The position numbers and the translations under genes are program-made. 64,000 nt of DNA from Bacillota bacterium (lineage in GTDB: Bacteria; Bacillota; Clostridia; Clostridiales; Clostridiaceae): contig JAJXWH010000025.1 of the NCBI GenBank assembly GCA_021781745.1, positions 1 through 64,000 on the forward strand, read 5' to 3'. This document shows positions 61,491-64,000 of the stretch, piece after piece (position 1 is the stretch's first letter; every line of letters begins with the position of its first letter). The notes under the pieces were generated by a model. It did no database searches and was not told the DNA's origin. It saw nothing but the letters and a program-made list of their open reading frames with translations.

Positions 61491-62045
61491 ATGGGTAAAA
61501 CATTAGTAATAAATTTAGAAGATGTTGTTTTACAAGGGGATGTATTAGATGTAGGGGAAAAAAATCTTGGGATTATATATAGTATATCAAAAGAAGTAGA
61601 GGATGAATTATCACTAGATTACGTATCTAGCGATACTAAGATAGAATTGAAAAGTAGAGAATATGATGCTTGCACATTCTTTTTTGATTTAAACAAAATG
61701 TGGACTAGCTTAGAAAAAGAAAAATTGATTAAAGAAATAAGTTCATATTTGAAAGAGAATGGTGAAATATATATTTGGGATATAAATAAGGAAAGAGGAA
61801 AAGTATTTAACAATAAAATAAAGGTCATATTACCAAATGAAAAAGTTAAAGAATTTATGTTTAAAAATTTAAACATACTTTCAAGTTCAAATATTGAAGA
61901 AATAAAAAAAATTCTTGAAAAATACTTCGAAATAGAAGAAACTAAAGCATGGGAAGATGTTTTTTTTATAAAAGGAAAGAAATTGAAGATAAAAGTTAAA
62001 GTAGAGGAGAAAGTTAATTATGAAGGTATTAATTACAGCAATTGA
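61491..62045 (+). CDS. degenerate methyltransferase-like protein
   Basis: YDACTFFFDLNKMWTSLEKEKLIKEISSYLKENGEIYIWDI resembles the post-motif I part of class I SAM methyltransferases; weak. Confidence 0.4.
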   Translation: MGKTLVINLEDVVLQGDVLDVGEKNLGIIYSISKEVEDELSLDYVSSDTKIELKSREYDACTFFFDLNKMWTSLEKEKLIKEISSYLKENGEIYIWDINKERGKVFNNKIKVILPNEKVKEFMFKNLNILSSSNIEEIKKILEKYFEIEETKAWEDVFFIKGKKLKIKVKVEEKVNYEGINYSN

Positions 62046-63684
62046 CTCTAAATTTATTCATAGTAATTTAGCTGTTAGATATTTAAAGAATTTTACAAAG
62101 GATCTTGACTATGAAGGAAAGATAAAAGAATTTACTATAAATGATAGAGAAGGAAGAATATTAGAAGAGATAATTAAGGAAAAGCCAGATATTGTAGCAT
62201 TTTCAACGTATATTTGGAATGTTGAACTTATTTCAAGAGTTGCCAACTTAATTAAAAGAGTAGATTCTAATATAGAAATTTTATATGGTGGGCCAGAAGT
62301 TTCATTTGATTCGAGAAGCTTTCTAAAAAATAATGTAGGAGAGTATGTTATTGAAGGAGAAGGGGAAAAGACTTATAGGGACTTCATTTTATATAAATTA
62401 GGGAAAATTAAGTTAGAAGATGTTAGAGGAATTCATTATAAAATAAATGATGAGGTTTATTCAAATGAAAAGCGTCTTCTTATGTCTATGGATGAAATAG
62501 TATTTCCATATGAGGAAGATGAAGATTTAAGCAATAAAATTGTTTACTATGAGGCTTCAAGGGGATGTCCATTCAATTGCAAATACTGCCTTTCATCTAC
62601 AAGTCATGGAGTTAGATTCTTAGATGTCGATAGAGTATTAAAGGATTTAATGTATTTTATAAATAAAAAGGTTAGATTAGTTAAATTTGTTGATCGTACA
62701 TTTAACTGTAATTCTAAATTTGCTATGGCAATATGGGAGTTTCTAATAAAGCAAGATACAAATACTCAATTTCATTTTGAGATATCAGCAGATATATTAA
62801 AACCTCAGGAAATTGAGCTTTTATCAAAGGCTCCAAAAGGAAGATTTAGATTTGAAGTTGGGGTGCAAACAACTAATGATGAGGTTTTAAGAAATATAAA
62901 TAGGTTTGTTAATTTTAGTGATATAAAAGAAAAAGTTTTAGAAATTGAAGCATTAAGAAATATAGACCAGCATTTAGATTTAATAGCAGGACTTCCAGGA
63001 GAAGATTATGAATCTTTTAAAAAGTCTTTTAATGATATGTATGAAATAAAACCAGAAGAAATACAACTTGGTTTCTTAAAGTTATTAAAGGGGTCTTCCA
63101 TGAGAGAAGATGCAGATAAATATGGAATGGAATATTCACCATATCCACCATATGAAATTTTAAAGACAGATAAGATATCATATGAGGAACTTCTAAAATT
63201 AAAAAAAGTAGAAGAAATGGTTGATAAGTATTACAATTCTCAAAAGTTTAAGCTTATAATTAAGTATTTTGAAAATAAATTTGAGAAACCTTTTGATTTT
63301 TATTATAGCTTAGGAATGTTCTTTGAAAAGCAAGGATATTTTAATAAAAATATAGGAAATGCAGAATATTACAAAGTATTTTTAGATTTTAATGAAAAAG
63401 TATTAGAAGAAAGTAATAAATATTTAAAAGAAATTATCAGATTTAATTACTTAATATTTAATAAAAAACGTGGATTACCTGACTTTTTGAGAAGTGATAT
63501 GGAAAAAGAAGAAGAAAAAAGCATTAAGGAAAACCTTAAAGAGCAATATTCTTTTAAAGAATATCATTTGGAGAAGTTTAGCTTAAATTTAGAAAAATAT
63601 ATTTCAAATGGTGAATTAATAGAGGAAGATTCATATTATATGTTTAATAATAATAATGAATATGTTTATTTGCAGAATATATAA
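62020..63684 (+). CDS. B12-binding-domain radical SAM protein (DUF4080-type)
   Basis: AFSTYIWNVELISRVANLIK, YGGPEVSFD, EASRGCPFNCKYCLSS. Confidence 0.9.
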   Translation: MKVLITAIDSKFIHSNLAVRYLKNFTKDLDYEGKIKEFTINDREGRILEEIIKEKPDIVAFSTYIWNVELISRVANLIKRVDSNIEILYGGPEVSFDSRSFLKNNVGEYVIEGEGEKTYRDFILYKLGKIKLEDVRGIHYKINDEVYSNEKRLLMSMDEIVFPYEEDEDLSNKIVYYEASRGCPFNCKYCLSSTSHGVRFLDVDRVLKDLMYFINKKVRLVKFVDRTFNCNSKFAMAIWEFLIKQDTNTQFHFEISADILKPQEIELLSKAPKGRFRFEVGVQTTNDEVLRNINRFVNFSDIKEKVLEIEALRNIDQHLDLIAGLPGEDYESFKKSFNDMYEIKPEEIQLGFLKLLKGSSMREDADKYGMEYSPYPPYEILKTDKISYEELLKLKKVEEMVDKYYNSQKFKLIIKYFENKFEKPFDFYYSLGMFFEKQGYFNKNIGNAEYYKVFLDFNEKVLEESNKYLKEIIRFNYLIFNKKRGLPDFLRSDMEKEEEKSIKENLKEQYSFKEYHLEKFSLNLEKYISNGELIEEDSYYMFNNNNEYVYLQNI

Positions 63685-63754
63685 AGTTTCACATATCTGC
63701 AGAACTAGATCACTATATTCTCAAAATTAAACTAAAAAATAGCCATATAAAAAA

Positions 63755-63773
63755 CAGAGCCCTAGGGGCTCTG
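63755..63773 (+). terminator. Rho-independent terminator
   Basis: CAGAGCCCTAGGGGCTCTG then A-rich/T-rich. Confidence 0.75.
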
Positions 63774-63841
63774 AAAAAATTTCATTATTAATTATCTTCT
63801 GCTAATATTTTTTCTATTTATATTAAAGAGGAGATAAAGCT

Positions 63842-64000
63842 ATGTATAAAGATATTGAAAATAGATTGGGTAAAATACAAGATATTAAAGTTTTAAAATC
63901 AGGATGGGCAGGAGAAATAATCTCCTTAAAATTTAAAGACAATACTCAAAAATATGTAGTTAAGACTTATAATAGTAGTAAAAATGGACTTGAAAACATA
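63842..64000 (+). CDS. N-terminus of a CDS running off the window, possibly APH/kinase-like
   Basis: ATG after aaagaggagataaagct; MYKDIENRLGKIQDIKVLKSGWAGEIISLKFKDNTQKYVVKTYNSSKNGLENI. Confidence 0.45.
   Translation, partial: MYKDIENRLGKIQDIKVLKSGWAGEIISLKFKDNTQKYVVKTYNSSKNGLENI

Noticed and set aside
1-64000. tRNA, rRNA, tmRNA and CRISPR-cas genes
   Set aside because: No sequence resembling these was noticed on visual reading; a tRNAscan/Infernal run would be needed to exclude them.

Overview
AT-rich, low-GC Gram-positive chromosomal window, most consistent with a solventogenic Clostridium (inferred from gene content and codon style; no search was run). The backbone is largely ordinary: a complete histidine operon (hisZ-G-D-C-B-H-A-F-I-E), cysteine desulfurase/thiI, tig-clpP-clpX-lonB-lonA-engB, a PerR/Fur regulator, nicotinate phosphoribosyltransferase, a UvrD-like helicase, an FtsA-like protein, an M20 amidohydrolase, an RluA pseudouridine synthase, two SpoVB/MATE-type exporters and a B12-radical SAM protein. 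The accessory signals are more interesting. (1) A class-II c-di-GMP riboswitch at about 45883-45957 sits upstream of a ~50-aa micro-ORF, with an alternative pairing that overlaps the Shine-Dalgarno (SD). A possible second paralogous micro-ORF lies downstream. (2) Two hairpins flanking an L,D-transpeptidase gene share a constant 10-nt loop (CTTAGGGGAA) but have different, compensated stems, which suggests an undescribed structured RNA or repeat. (3) A MITE-like family has four complete copies with TIRs (GGCAC..GTGCC), each flanked by a 3-bp TWA direct repeat and with covarying internal stems. Two copies sit exactly on stop codons. (4) A second MITE-like element at 5605-5927 has ~43-bp TIRs and a TAA duplication. 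(5) An ECF sigma/RsgI-like pair has an orphan RsgI-like paralog whose upstream DNA keeps a decayed 3' tail of a sigma gene; both paralogs carry a conserved internal SD+ATG. (6) An IS91-like element has tandem terminal sequences at GTTC. All calls come from reading the sequence; no database search or folding was run.
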